A stretch of DNA of 64,000 nt from Mycobacterium sp. URHD0025 (GTDB lineage Bacteria > Actinomycetota > Actinomycetes > Mycobacteriales > Mycobacteriaceae), in NCBI RefSeq assembly GCF_000426065.1, contig NZ_AUEQ01000001.1:62001-126000 (forward strand). The letters run 5' to 3'. The notes under the pieces are model-generated. The model saw only the letters and a list, made by a program, of their open reading frames with translations. It had not been told where the DNA came from and did not search any database. Position numbers and translations under genes: made by a program. Positions 30,207-40,800 of this stretch are shown here, one piece after another (the stretch's first letter is position 1; every line of letters starts with the position of its first letter).

Positions 30207-30965
30207 ATGGCTGTCCAGACCCATGATCTCGTGGTGAAGTTCCCGGGCAAGCAGGAGCCGACACTCAAGGGCATTTCCCTGACCATCCCTGACGGGTCCT
30301 TCTCCGTCCTCGTCGGCGCGTCCGGCAGCGGGAAATCGACACTGCTGCACTGCCTGGCGGGTCTCATCACCGCGACCGCGGGCTCGGTGACCGACAACGG
30401 CGAGACGGTCAACGCGCCGCATCCCCGCAGAGGTGTCGCCTTCCAGCGCGATGTGCTGTTCCCCTGGATGACGGTCGCCGACAACATCGACTTCGCCCTT
30501 GCGGCGCGGCGGCTGCCAAAATCCGAGCGCCGCACCACGATTCAGGAACTGCTCGATCTGGTGGGCCTGCGCGACGAGGTGGCCGCACAGCGGCCCGGCG
30601 AGCTGTCCGGCGGCATGCGGCAGCGCGTCAGCATCGCCCGGGTGCTGGCCGGGGAGCCGACCGTGATGTTGATGGACGAACCGTTCGCGGCTCTGGACGC
30701 CCTGACTCGCCTGCGCATGCAAGATCTGCTGATCGATCTGTGGACGCGGCTGAACCGCACCATCGTCTTCGTCACGCACGACATCGACGAGGCGATCCGG
30801 CTCGGTGACACCGTCAGCGTGCTGCGCGACGGGCAGATCGTCGATCAGATCACCAACCCGCTCAGCCGGCCCCGGCCGGCCGATGCACTGGCAGATCAGC
30901 CTGGCTACAGCGAGATGCGCAAGACCCTGCACCACCAGCTCGGCATCGATCACGCCCTGCACTGA
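30207..30965 (+). CDS. ABC transporter ATP-binding protein, SsuB/TauB type
   Basis: A 252-residue ATPase with Walker A GASGSGKST (about 38-46), a Q-loop (AFQRDVLFPW), signature LSGGMRQR, Walker B VMLMDEPFAALD and switch His in VTHD. The motif spacing and FPWMTV segment fit nitrate/sulfonate/taurine importers. It starts 1 bp after the permease stop. Confidence 0.92.
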   Translation: MAVQTHDLVVKFPGKQEPTLKGISLTIPDGSFSVLVGASGSGKSTLLHCLAGLITATAGSVTDNGETVNAPHPRRGVAFQRDVLFPWMTVADNIDFALAARRLPKSERRTTIQELLDLVGLRDEVAAQRPGELSGGMRQRVSIARVLAGEPTVMLMDEPFAALDALTRLRMQDLLIDLWTRLNRTIVFVTHDIDEAIRLGDTVSVLRDGQIVDQITNPLSRPRPADALADQPGYSEMRKTLHHQLGIDHALH

Positions 30966-30992
30966 CCTCCCACCGGACAAAGGAACCCATCT

Positions 30993-31964
30993 GTGAAGAC
31001 CCCACTTCGGCGCATCGTCGCCGCTGCCGTTGCCGCTACCGCCCTCGCTGTCGCCGGTACCGCCTGCACCGACACGGGCACCGCGAACGCCGATCAGCTC
31101 ACCGTCGGATTCGTCGTCGACCCGTCCTGGGCGCAGATCCCCGTTGCGACCGACACCGGGCTGTTCAGCAAGCACGACGTGAACGTCAAGGTGGTGAACT
31201 TCCAGTCCGGTGTCGAGGCATTGCAGGCCGCGGCCGCAGGCCAAGTGGACATCACCACCGCCGCCGATGTACCCACCTCAGCCGCGCTGACCCGCACCCC
31301 CACCCTGCGGGTGATCGCCGACGGTTCCCGTTGGGAAGGATCGCGCATCGTCGCCCGGCGCAGTGCGGGCATCAACACCGTCGCGGATCTGGCAGGCAAG
31401 TCGATCGGCACTCCCCTGGGCACGAGTGCGGCCTACTACGTGTCGAATGCTCTGGCGCAGAACAACATCAAGGCCGAGCTGGTCCAGGTAGCCCCGTCCG
31501 CGATCGTCACCGCAGCCACCCAGCGCAATGTCGACGCCGTGTCGATCTTCCAGCCGTATCAGGCGCAGACCATCGAAAGCCTGGGCGACGACGCCGTGGC
31601 GCTGACCGGCGGAACCTACAACCAGCACAGCCTGTTCGTCGCCACCGAGTCGGCCGTCACGGCCAAGGGCAAGGCGATCAGCGCCTTCCTCGCCGCCCTC
31701 GGTGACGCCGGAACTGCCCTTTCCCAGCACGACAAGGCCGCCACCGACGCGGTGGCCAAAGCCACCCAACTGGACCCCGAGCTGCTCGGCACCGTGCTCG
31801 GCGAGTTCGACTTCACCCTGCAGCTCAAGCCTGACCTCGCGGACAAGCTGGCCGAACTCGGCGCTTGGGCCAAGACCCAGAAGTCCATCGCTCCGGACAC
31901 GCAACTGCCCGACTACGCGAAGTTCCTCGACAATCAGTTCCTGCCGGAATCCAGAAGGTCCTGA
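30993..31964 (+). CDS. ABC transporter substrate-binding protein, SsuA/NrtA type
   Basis: A 323-residue exported binding protein. The signal sequence (MKTPLRRIVAAAVAATALAV) ends in GTAC; C25 could be lipidated, although the -3 position is not a standard Leu. The mature part shows two alpha/beta lobes (LTVGFVVDPSWAQIPVATDTG, then AGKSIGTPLGTSAAYYV) as in sulfonate and nitrate binding proteins. The start is GTG. Its 3' end overlaps the convergent membrane-protein gene by 31 bp. The ligand is unknown; aryl or alkyl sulfur compounds are favoured by context. Confidence 0.87.
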   Translation: MKTPLRRIVAAAVAATALAVAGTACTDTGTANADQLTVGFVVDPSWAQIPVATDTGLFSKHDVNVKVVNFQSGVEALQAAAAGQVDITTAADVPTSAALTRTPTLRVIADGSRWEGSRIVARRSAGINTVADLAGKSIGTPLGTSAAYYVSNALAQNNIKAELVQVAPSAIVTAATQRNVDAVSIFQPYQAQTIESLGDDAVALTGGTYNQHSLFVATESAVTAKGKAISAFLAALGDAGTALSQHDKAATDAVAKATQLDPELLGTVLGEFDFTLQLKPDLADKLAELGAWAKTQKSIAPDTQLPDYAKFLDNQFLPESRRS

Positions 31965-32764
31965 GGCCGAGCGGGCGCGGGATCGGGCCGCGCCCGCGCT
32001 CGCCGGTCGCGCCGCCGCAACAGCGCCGTCCCGATCGCTCCGATCACCACCAGGTCGGCGGCCAACCCGCTGCCGATCGTCGCCAGTAGCCAGCCGGCCA
32101 CACCGGTGGCCAGGACGAACGGGGGCACCCACTCGAACACCCGTGACCAAGACGGCAGCGGGTGGTGCGGGTGTGCCACGTCTTTGGCGCGGGCGTACTC
32201 GGGATAGAACTCGGTGACGGAAACTGCGAAGAACAGGGCACCCAACTGCAGGATCCAACCGGTCCAGAAGTTGTCGGTACTGCCGTAGACCACATCCCCG
32301 AGGAACCCGACGGAGGCCGAGAACCCGAACGCCGCCGCCCACACAGCGGTCACCACCATGTTCGTGCGCTTGAACAGCGGCGTATCCCACCGCTCCGATG
32401 GAATGACGTCGCGGGCATAAGCCGTTGTGTAGGGCCGGCCGATCATCAGGCCGGCAAGGGCGAAGAGCGCCAGCGAGGCGTTGGTGATCTCGCCCGACCA
32501 CATTTCCAGCCACGCTTTCTGACCGCTGGAGGCCGAGAGCCCGACGAGTGCCAACAGCACGAAGTAGCCCACTCCGAGCCCCTCCAGCACGTGCACAGGG
32601 ATGTTGCGGCGCCAGGTCAGCAACAGCACCAGCAACGAGAGGCCGAGGGCACCCGTCACCGCGATCTCGTAGCGGCCGGGACCGGCGAGGATGGCCATCA
32701 GCGCCCACGGCAGGATTCCGGACAAGGGCGAGTCCAGAAACGCGTCGAGCGCTTTGCCGAGCAC
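31934..32764 (-). CDS. Multi-pass membrane protein of unknown function
   Basis: About 276 residues with seven or so hydrophobic segments (about 10-28, 32-50, 60-80, 93-112, 128-150, 160-178 and 215-250) and a basic cytosolic tail (RRRDRRARARPDP). A GTG at 32764 gives VLGKALDAFLDSPLSG; alternative starts up to 32842 would add a polar leader. It sits divergent from the ODP-like gene at 32849. The family resembles generic actinobacterial 'integral membrane' proteins with no known role. Confidence 0.65.
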   Translation of the reverse strand: MLGKALDAFLDSPLSGILPWALMAILAGPGRYEIAVTGALGLSLLVLLLTWRRNIPVHVLEGLGVGYFVLLALVGLSASSGQKAWLEMWSGEITNASLALFALAGLMIGRPYTTAYARDVIPSERWDTPLFKRTNMVVTAVWAAAFGFSASVGFLGDVVYGSTDNFWTGWILQLGALFFAVSVTEFYPEYARAKDVAHPHHPLPSWSRVFEWVPPFVLATGVAGWLLATIGSGLAADLVVIGAIGTALLRRRDRRARARPDPAPARPQDLLDSGRN

Positions 32765-32848
32765 GCGACGACTGTAAGTAACGCAACTGGGAGAATCCCA
32801 AGACGGCAAAACCCATCCGACGAAACTCCACGGGCGGACCATGTAGTC

Positions 32849-33580
32849 ATGGCCTTCGACCTGGAAACACGCGTCGACGAGATCGCCGCGGACGTCTACC
32901 GCCTGTCCACGTGGGTACCCGGGATCACCGAGCACGGCTTCACCTTCAACCAGTTCCTGCTGACCGGGGATGAACAGTTCCTGTTCCACACCGGACAGCG
33001 CTTCCTGTTCCCGCAGGTCTCGACGGCCATCGAGCGGGTTCTGCCGCTGGCTCGGTTGCGCTGGATTTCGTTCGGACATCTGGAAGCCGACGAGTGTGGC
33101 GCGGTCAACCAGTTCCTGGCGGCAGCACCTGACGCCCAGGTGATCCACGGACCGCTGGCCATCATGCTGTCGCTGACCGACATGTGCGACCGTCCGCCGG
33201 TAGCAGCGCCTTTGGACGGTGTGCACGACACCGGTGGGCATCGCCTGCGGTTCATCGCCACCCCACACGTGCCGCACAACTGGGAAGCAGGGCTGTGGTT
33301 CGACGAGACCACGTCGACGCTGCTCGCCGGCGACCTGTTCACCCACACCGGCCAGTGTCCGTCCCTCACCGAGTCGGATTGCGTGGCACCGGCATTGGAG
33401 GCCGAAGGGCTCTTTCACGCCACCGGCCTGACCACGAATCTGACGCCCACGTTGATGCAGCTCGCCGAGCTGAGCCCCACCACCTTGGCGATCATGCACG
33501 GCGCGTCGTTCCACGGCGACGGTGCCGGGCAGTTGCGCACGCTGGCCGACGGTTACGCGGGGCTGTTCGGCGCGTCATAG
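32849..33580 (+). CDS. MBL-fold oxygen-binding diiron protein (ODP/flavodiiron-like)
   Basis: A 243-residue metallo-beta-lactamase-fold protein. The motif HLEADE (H77, E79, D81) is the HxExD iron signature of flavodiiron proteins and oxygen-binding diiron proteins, rather than the HxHxDH of hydrolytic zinc enzymes. Later ligands are visible in HVPHNWE, GDLFTH and MHGASFH. It lacks the flavodoxin domain, so it resembles stand-alone ODP sensors that reversibly bind O2. No signalling partner is fused; the gene may form part of an O2 or NO response. Confidence 0.8.
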   Translation: MAFDLETRVDEIAADVYRLSTWVPGITEHGFTFNQFLLTGDEQFLFHTGQRFLFPQVSTAIERVLPLARLRWISFGHLEADECGAVNQFLAAAPDAQVIHGPLAIMLSLTDMCDRPPVAAPLDGVHDTGGHRLRFIATPHVPHNWEAGLWFDETTSTLLAGDLFTHTGQCPSLTESDCVAPALEAEGLFHATGLTTNLTPTLMQLAELSPTTLAIMHGASFHGDGAGQLRTLADGYAGLFGAS

Positions 33581-33617
33581 CCCGTCGTCATCACGAGCCA
33601 TGCGTAGCCTTGGCGCC

Positions 33618-34166
33618 GTGAAGGCGTGGCAGTCACTGAGCGCCCTGCTGGCCGCGGGTGTGCTGTTGTCGGGCTGCCAATCGAGCATCGAGGGCACTCC
33701 GAGCACCAGCCCGCAGTCACCGACCGAGCCGAGTTTTCCGACCGCTCGGCCCACGCGGTCCAGCCCCCCGCCCTCGCCGAGCACCACCTCCGCGGCTCCA
33801 CCCAGCACCTCCCATGCACCGTCCGGAGCCAGCCCGCTGCAGCCACAGAACGGGTATGTGTTCATCGAGACCAAGTCCGGCAAGACGCGTTGCCAACTGT
33901 CCAAGCAGGAGGTCGGGTGCGAATCGGATTTCGCCGACGCCCCGGTGGTCGATGGCGACCACGCGAACGGGGTCAGGCTCACCCCCGACGGCAAGATCAA
34001 ATGGGTGCTGGGCAATCTCGGCGACATTCCGGTGGTCACCCTCGACTACCGCACATACAGTGCGGTGGGCTGGACCATCGATGCGGGTGAGGACGGCACG
34101 CGCATCAGCAATGACGGCACCGGGCACGGGATGACCATCGCTGTCGAAGGGGTGAAAACCTTCTAG
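33618..34166 (+). CDS. Predicted lipoprotein
   Basis: 182 residues from the GTG at 33618: VKAWQSLSALLAAGVLLSGC has a good lipobox (LSGC), then a Ser/Pro/Thr-rich linker of about 50 residues and a compact C-terminal domain with two cysteines (TRCQ and GCES). Domain order and spacing are typical of mycobacterial Lpp/Lpq lipoproteins; the C-terminal part is like those that start NGYVFIETKSGKTRCQ. An ATG at 33600 would add six residues before the signal. It is probably anchored to the outer face of the plasma membrane. The function is unknown. Confidence 0.8.
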   Translation: MKAWQSLSALLAAGVLLSGCQSSIEGTPSTSPQSPTEPSFPTARPTRSSPPPSPSTTSAAPPSTSHAPSGASPLQPQNGYVFIETKSGKTRCQLSKQEVGCESDFADAPVVDGDHANGVRLTPDGKIKWVLGNLGDIPVVTLDYRTYSAVGWTIDAGEDGTRISNDGTGHGMTIAVEGVKTF

Positions 34167-34175
34167 AGTCGTTTC

Positions 34176-34796
34176 ATGAGTATCGCTCGGCGGGAACGTG
34201 CCGCACTGGTCGAGTCCATGCGTGCCGCAGGTCCCGATGCGCCCACCCTGTGCGAGGGCTGGAACACCCGTGACCTGGCCGCCCACCTGGTGGTGAGGGA
34301 GCGTCGACTCGATGCCGCACCCGGGATCCTTGTGCCTCAACTCGCCGGTTACACCGAGCGGGTTCAGCGCAAGGTGGCCGAAAGCGACTGGGCCGACCTG
34401 ATTGACCAGATCGCTGCGGGCCCTCCCCTGTACTCCCCCTTCAAACTGCTCGACCCACTGGTCAACGTGGCCGAGATGTTCATCCACAACGAAGACGTGC
34501 GCCGCGCCCAACCAGGCTGGGAGCCAAGACCTCTCGATGATGCGACGGTATCCGCGCTGTCCCGCGGAATCGGTGCGATGGCCCGGATGACGATGGGTAA
34601 ATCCCCCGCCCGGGTGACCCTGACGACACCGGCGGGCAAGGCACTGGCCACTGTCGGCTCCGGCCCGGAGGTGACGGTGACCGGTGAGCCCGGTGAGCTG
34701 CTGTTGTTCGCCGCCGGCCGCGAGCCGGCGCGGGTGGAGTTCTCCGGCGACGACGATGCCGTGGCCGCGCTGCGTGCCTCCCGTCGCGGGCTGTAG
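34176..34796 (+). CDS. TIGR03085-type (maleylpyruvate isomerase/DinB-like) protein
   Basis: A 206-residue protein with the mycothiol-dependent isomerase/DinB four-helix bundle. The conserved metal-binding features are LCEGWNTRDLAAHLVVRERR near residue 25-44 and NVAEMFIHNEDVRR near 97-110. The family TIGR03085 is broad in actinomycetes and mostly uncharacterised; a metal- and mycothiol-dependent reaction is expected from relatives. It follows the lipoprotein gene by 9 bp. Confidence 0.8.
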   Translation: MSIARRERAALVESMRAAGPDAPTLCEGWNTRDLAAHLVVRERRLDAAPGILVPQLAGYTERVQRKVAESDWADLIDQIAAGPPLYSPFKLLDPLVNVAEMFIHNEDVRRAQPGWEPRPLDDATVSALSRGIGAMARMTMGKSPARVTLTTPAGKALATVGSGPEVTVTGEPGELLLFAAGREPARVEFSGDDDAVAALRASRRGL

Positions 34797-34865
34797 AACT
34801 GCAGGTAGTGCGCAGCTTTACTCGTTCTTGACCATGTGTTGAATCGTCAACCAGACGATTGCTGC

Positions 34866-37800
34866 GTGAGTACGCTTCAACAGGTGGAGCTGGGGGTTTT
34901 GGGACCTCTGCAGGTCCGGCAGTATGGCCTGCCGGTCACAATCCCGGGCGCCAAACCCCGCGCCATCCTCACGCTGCTCGGGCTGCACGGCGCTTCGGTC
35001 GTGCCTGCCGACGTGCTCGTGGAACTGCTCTGGGGTGGCAGTCCGCCACGCACCGCGGTCAAAGCGCTCCAGACCCATATCTCCTCACTGCGTCACGCCC
35101 TCGGCGACGGTTTCGTGCTGACCGAGGGCACAGGCTGGCGGCTGAGCACGACCGAGATCGATGCCTCGCGTTACAAGCTGGCTGCCAGGATGGGCCGCGA
35201 CGCCATCGCCGCCGGCGACACCAGCGGTGCAGTGGCTCGCTTCGACGAGGCGCTGACTCTCTGGCGCGGCAGCCCTGAACTTCCCGATAGCTCGCGCGGC
35301 GTCTCCGAGAAGACCCGCTGGATCGAGGGCCACGCCGCGCTCGTCGAGGACCGGGCCGATGCGCTGCTCGCGACGGGTCGCGCCGCGGAGATCATCGGTG
35401 ATCTGGAGGCTGCGATCGCCGATGCGCCGCTGCGCGAAAGGCGTTGGGGCCAGCTGATGCTCGCGCTCTACCGCGCAGGCAGGCAAGGCGAATCCCTTGG
35501 CGCTTTTCAACGCGCCCGATCGCTGCTCGCCGACGAGCTCGGCGTCGACCCCGGACCCGAGCTTCGCCGGCTCGAAGCCGCCATCGTCGCGCAGGATGTC
35601 GCGCTGGAAATTCCAGTGTCACAACAGCTTACGGTAGTCACTCGCGCGGTGACCTTTCTACTGACCGACATCGAAGGGTCCACGGCCGCTTGGGAGGCAG
35701 ACGCCGACGCCATGGCGGCGGCGCTGGCCCGACACGACGAGCTCGTCGAACAGCTCGTCACGTCACGCGGAGGGCGGCTCATCAAGACGCGGGGCGAGGG
35801 CGACGCGACGTTCTCCGTCTTCGACCGGCCGTCGGCGGGCGCCGCCGCGGCCATCGAACTGCAGGAGGCGATCCGCCATGAGCCCTGGGCGCTGTCGGAA
35901 CCGCTGCGCATCCGGGTTGCACTGCACACCGGCGAGGTCGAACTTCGCGACGGCGACTACTTCGGCCGGGCGGTCAACCGCGCCGCCCGCCTGCGGTCCC
36001 TGGCTGCGGGTGACCAGATCCTGTGCTCGGGGGCGACGGCCGAACTGGTCATCGACTCACTCGCGGACGATGTGGTGCTGGCCGATCTGGGGATGCGGCA
36101 GCTACGCAACCTCGCACGCCCGGAGCACGTTTTCGAACTCCGCCTGGAAACCTCCGGCGATTCCCGGCCTCCCACGACGGACACACCGATGGAGCGCCCG
36201 GGCCCACCCGCGGTGCTGGCCGGTCCCGGACCGTTCGTCGGACGTGGCCGCGAGCTGGAGCGACTCTTCTCCACGTGGCAGAACACGCTCGCCGGTGGCA
36301 CAACCGCGGTGTTGATCGCCGGCGAACCCGGTGTGGGCAAAACCCGCCTGGCCGGCGAATGGTCCCGGCAGGCATACGAGCACGGTGCCGTCGTGCTCTA
36401 CGGGCGCTGCGACGAGGACCTCGGTGCGCCATATCAGCCCTTCGCGGAAGCCTTGCGGTCGCTCGTACCCTGCCTCGGTGCCAATCGATTACGTGCGCTT
36501 CGCGGCGTCGAAGCGCTCCTTTCGTTGGTGCCCGGGCTCACCGACCTCATGCCGGACCTCGCGGCACCGACTCGAGCCGACCCGGACACCGAGCGCTACG
36601 CGCTTTTCGACGCCGTCGTCGAGGCGTTCGGAACCGCCGCCGCCAACGCACCCATCGTCCTGGTCCTCGACGATCTTCACTGGGCGGGCAAGCCGACACT
36701 GCTTCTGCTGCGCCACCTCCTTCGCTTCGGCGACGGCACCCGCATCCAGATCGTCGGCACCTACCGCAGCACGGACCTCGACCGCTCTCACCCACTGGCG
36801 GCGATGCTCGCCGACCTTCACCGCAGTGCTGGTTCTGGCTCCGCCACTCGCCTCCAGCTGGGCGGGCTCGACGAGGACGACGTGACCGCCTACGTCGCCG
36901 GGGCCGGATACGACGACGAAGAGCTGGCCCGGGCCTTGGCGTCGGTCACGGGCGGCAATCCGTTCTTTCTCATCGAGGCACTGCGCCACGTCGACGAAAG
37001 CGGTGGCCGCTGGGACCCGAGCACCTTGCCCCAAGGTGTTCGTGAAGCCGTGAGCCGCAGGCTTTCCCGGCTTTCGGCAGACACCAACAAGGCCCTTGCC
37101 GCTGCCGCGGTGGTGGGCAGCAGGTTTGCGATCGAGCTGGTTGAGCGCGTCATCGGTGATGACCTTGTCGACGCATTCGACGATGCGTGCAAGGCGGGCA
37201 TCATCATCGAGGAGCCGGGCGGTCTGTACCGGTTCAACCACGCCATCGTCCGGCAGTCGCTGCTCGCGGAGCTGGCATCGGTACGGCGCATGCGGCTGCA
37301 TCAGCGCATCGCCGCGACCCTCGAGAACGAGCCGCAGGCCGAGGACGAGCTGCTGGCCGAATTGGCCTACCACTATTTCGAATGCGCATGGGCGGGCAAT
37401 GCGGCCAAGGCGGTCGACTACTGCCGACGTGCCGCCGACCAGGCGATGGCACGCCTGGCCTACGAGGGCGCGGCCGAGCTCTACGACAGGGCACTGCACG
37501 CGCTCGAGGAACTCGACGAGGAACTGCCCGACCGCGACGACCAGCAGGCCGAGCTGCTTGTCGCACGCTGCGAGGCGCTACTGGCAGCGGGTGACGTCGC
37601 TTCGGCGGCGGGTGCGGTGTCGCAACTGCAAGAAGCCGCAGGCAATTCCGCACGTCTGGCGGCCTGGGGCACGTGTTTCGACGGACAGCTTTCGATGCTC
37701 ACCGATCCCGAGCGCCTCGACGAGATCGAAGCCTCGTTGGGGTCTGCGGCCGAGCGGCTGGCCGGCCTTGAGGACGCCGCGGGTGAGGCCAAGGCCCAGA

Positions 37801-40800
37801 CTGTCCGGGCCGCGTGCCTCGGCCGCCTCGGGAGAGTCGCCGATTGCGAGTCCGCGTTGGACCAAGCGCTCACGGCGGCGCGACGCGCAGGTGATCATCG
37901 CCAAGTGAACGCGGTGCTGGCCGGGGCGCCACTTGCCGCGCTGTGGGGCCCGAACCCCGTACCGCGCGCGGGCGGACGATGTCTCGATGTCGTACGGCTG
38001 CTTCGGATCACGACGGGATCACCAGTCGTGGAAGCGACGTCGACGAGGTGCCAAGGGGTCCTGGACGCGTTTCGCGGCCGCGCTGCCGCGGGACGGCAGC
38101 TGATCGACTCCGCCCGACGGTCACTCACCGAACTCGGCATGCGACACGCACTACTTGAGGTCGACCAATTCGCAGGCATCGTCGAGTTGGTGGCCGACGA
38201 TCCTGCGGCCGCCGAGCCGTATCTGCGACGCGCCTGTGACGGATTCCGTCGCATGGGTCTGGACGCCGACACAGCCGAGACTGCCGCCTTGCTCGCCCGC
38301 GCTTGTCTCGCACTCGACAGGGGCGACGACGCCGACGAATTATGCACCGAGAGTGAGCGTCTCGCCGGCCACGATTTGAAGGCATCGATCACGTGGCGGA
38401 CGGTCCGGGCGCAGCTGCTGGCGCGTGCCGGTGCTCATGAGGAGGCTCGTCGGGTGGCCGAGGAGGCCGTGGCCATTGCCGCGCGCACCGATGCGCTGGT
38501 CGACCATGGCGATGCGTGTCTTGCCCTCGCGACGGTGTTGGGCGCCGCCGGAGACGCTTCAAGGGCACGGGCGGCCGCTGAGCAAGCGGTCGGCCTCTAT
38601 GAACTGAAAGGCGCCGCGGCACTTGCGGAGAAAGCGCGCGACCTTCTTGGGAAACAAGACCTTCCGACCCCGCCCGCTGCATCCGCTCAACCCGAAGCGC
38701 CGGTCGAGATTCACAGCGCGGCCATCCAAGCGTTCGAACGTGCCGCAGCGGCCGTCGATGCCGGGGAGTGGGACGAGTTCGAACGGCTGTTTACACCCAG
38801 CGGCTCCGTGGAAAGCCGACGCAAGCTCGTCGGCTTCAAGCGGACCGACTTCTCACAACAGGAAGTGATACACCAGACCAGGAGCGATCTCGAGAACGGG
38901 ATCATGCGGGCGGCCCATGTCATCCTTGCCGTACGCGGCAAGCGTCTCGCCCTCGCACGGGTGAGCATAGGCACTGTCGATGAAAGCCCGGGCGCGCCGC
39001 AGGACGAATTTCTCCAGCTGTGCGGCGTCGACGACGAAGGCCGAATCGCACTGCAGATTTGGTTCGACCTCGACGACATCGAAGCGGCCCTTGCCGAACT
39101 GGATGCCATCCATGCGCGATCGGAAGATCAATCTTCTCGCCTGCGGCTCGAGAACACCGCAAGCCGAGCCGAGCAACGACTGAACGCACTCTTTGCCGAA
39201 AGCCGCTGGGACGACATTGGCGCCATGCTCAGCGACGACATCGTGGTCGAGGAGAGGCGACAAGCAATCCGCCGAGAGAGCAACGGCCGCGCCACCTTGA
39301 TCACGGAGATGCGCGTGATCGCCGACCTCGGGGTCAAGAACACGACGTCAGAGGTACTTGCGACCCGCGGGGACCGCCTCGTCCTCAGTCGCGTCACCTT
39401 CACTGGTCGGGACAAGCGACCCGACGCGTTTCGCACCGAGATACTCCGCATCGGGCAGGCGGGTGCCGACGAGCGGATGGTCGCCACTGTCACCTTCGAC
39501 CCGGGCGACCTCGACGCCGCCTTCGAGGAACTCGACGCGCGGTACCTCGCCGGTGAAGCGGCGGCTCATGACCACACCTGGTCGATGGTTGTGGATGCCT
39601 ACGCCGGATTCAACCGGCGGGAGCTCGCCGCGACGCCGCCGGACTGGGTGAACATCGACCACCGTCGCGGTGCTGGTTTCGCTCCCGGCGAAATGATCGC
39701 GTATATGCAAGCCGCGTGGGACGACTCGCCTGATACCAAGATCTACATCGAGGCGGTGCATCGGCTCAGCGGCCTCGGAGCGGTCGTCACCCATGTGGCG
39801 CATGGGATCTCGCAGGAGGGCTTCAATGCCGAGTGGCGAGATGTCCACGTACTGACGGTAAAAGGCGATTCGCTCGCCCGCTCCGAGCTGTTCGATGAGG
39901 CAGATCTAGACGCAGCGCTGGCGCGCTTCGACGAACTCAGCCAATCGGCGCGGCGGCTGGAAAATGCGGCAACGCGTGCATTCGGACGGTTCGAGTCGTC
40001 GTTCTTCGCCCGAGACTGGGACGCCATCGCTGAAGCTGCGACCGACAACCTCTCCATCGACGATCGCCGGCGGATAGTGAATGTCGGCATCCGATATGGC
40101 CGCGAAACCGCGGTCCAAGATTTGCAGGCGACCGCCGACATCGGCTTCGCTCTCAGCACGTCAGGCGTCACCGCGATTCGGGGCGAGTTACTCGCCCTCG
40201 TGCGGGTTAGAGGCTCGGGTACTGGGCCCGAGGCCATTCAAAACGATGTCCTCAACGTCGTCGAGGTCGACGCCGACGGGCGGACCGTGGCGGTGGTTGT
40301 GTTCGACCCCGACGACATCGACGCCGCCTTCGCGGAGCTCGACGCTCTGTATCTCGCCGGTGAAGCGGCTACACATCCGCGCACTTGGTCGGCGATCGCG
40401 TCGGCTTCCGCTGCACTCAATCGGCACGAACTACCGAATACCACATCGAATTTCGTCGACGTCGATCACCGACGAGCCGCAAACATCGACGCGGGCGGCA
40501 TGGAGGCACTGCTTCGCACGGCGTTGGAGCTGACACCAGTCTTCTCGAGTTACATCGAGAACGTGCATGAGCTGAGCGATCTCGGAGGCGTGATCACACA
40601 GGTCGCCCATGGCACCTCGCAAGAGGGCTTCGACGCGGAGTGGCGGATAATCGGAGTGCTCACAGTCGCAGGGGAATCGATCGACCGCTGCGAGGTCTTC
40701 GACGAGTCGGACCTCGACGCTGCGCTCGCGAAATTCCATGAACTCAGTCAGCCAACACCGAGGCTGGAAAACGCGGCGAGTCGGGTGTACGAGCGCTTCA

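Noticed and set aside
32765..33514. N-terminal extension of the membrane-protein gene at 31934 up to 33514
   Set aside because: The added 250 residues are an antisense copy of the ODP gene with no recognisable domain; the helices start after the GTG at 32764.
34836..34865. Upstream GTG as the start of the giant regulator
   Set aside because: Possible, but the GTG at 34866 gives the usual AfsR-type N-terminus (a few residues before VELGVLGPL); neither has a strong ribosome site, so the choice is tentative.
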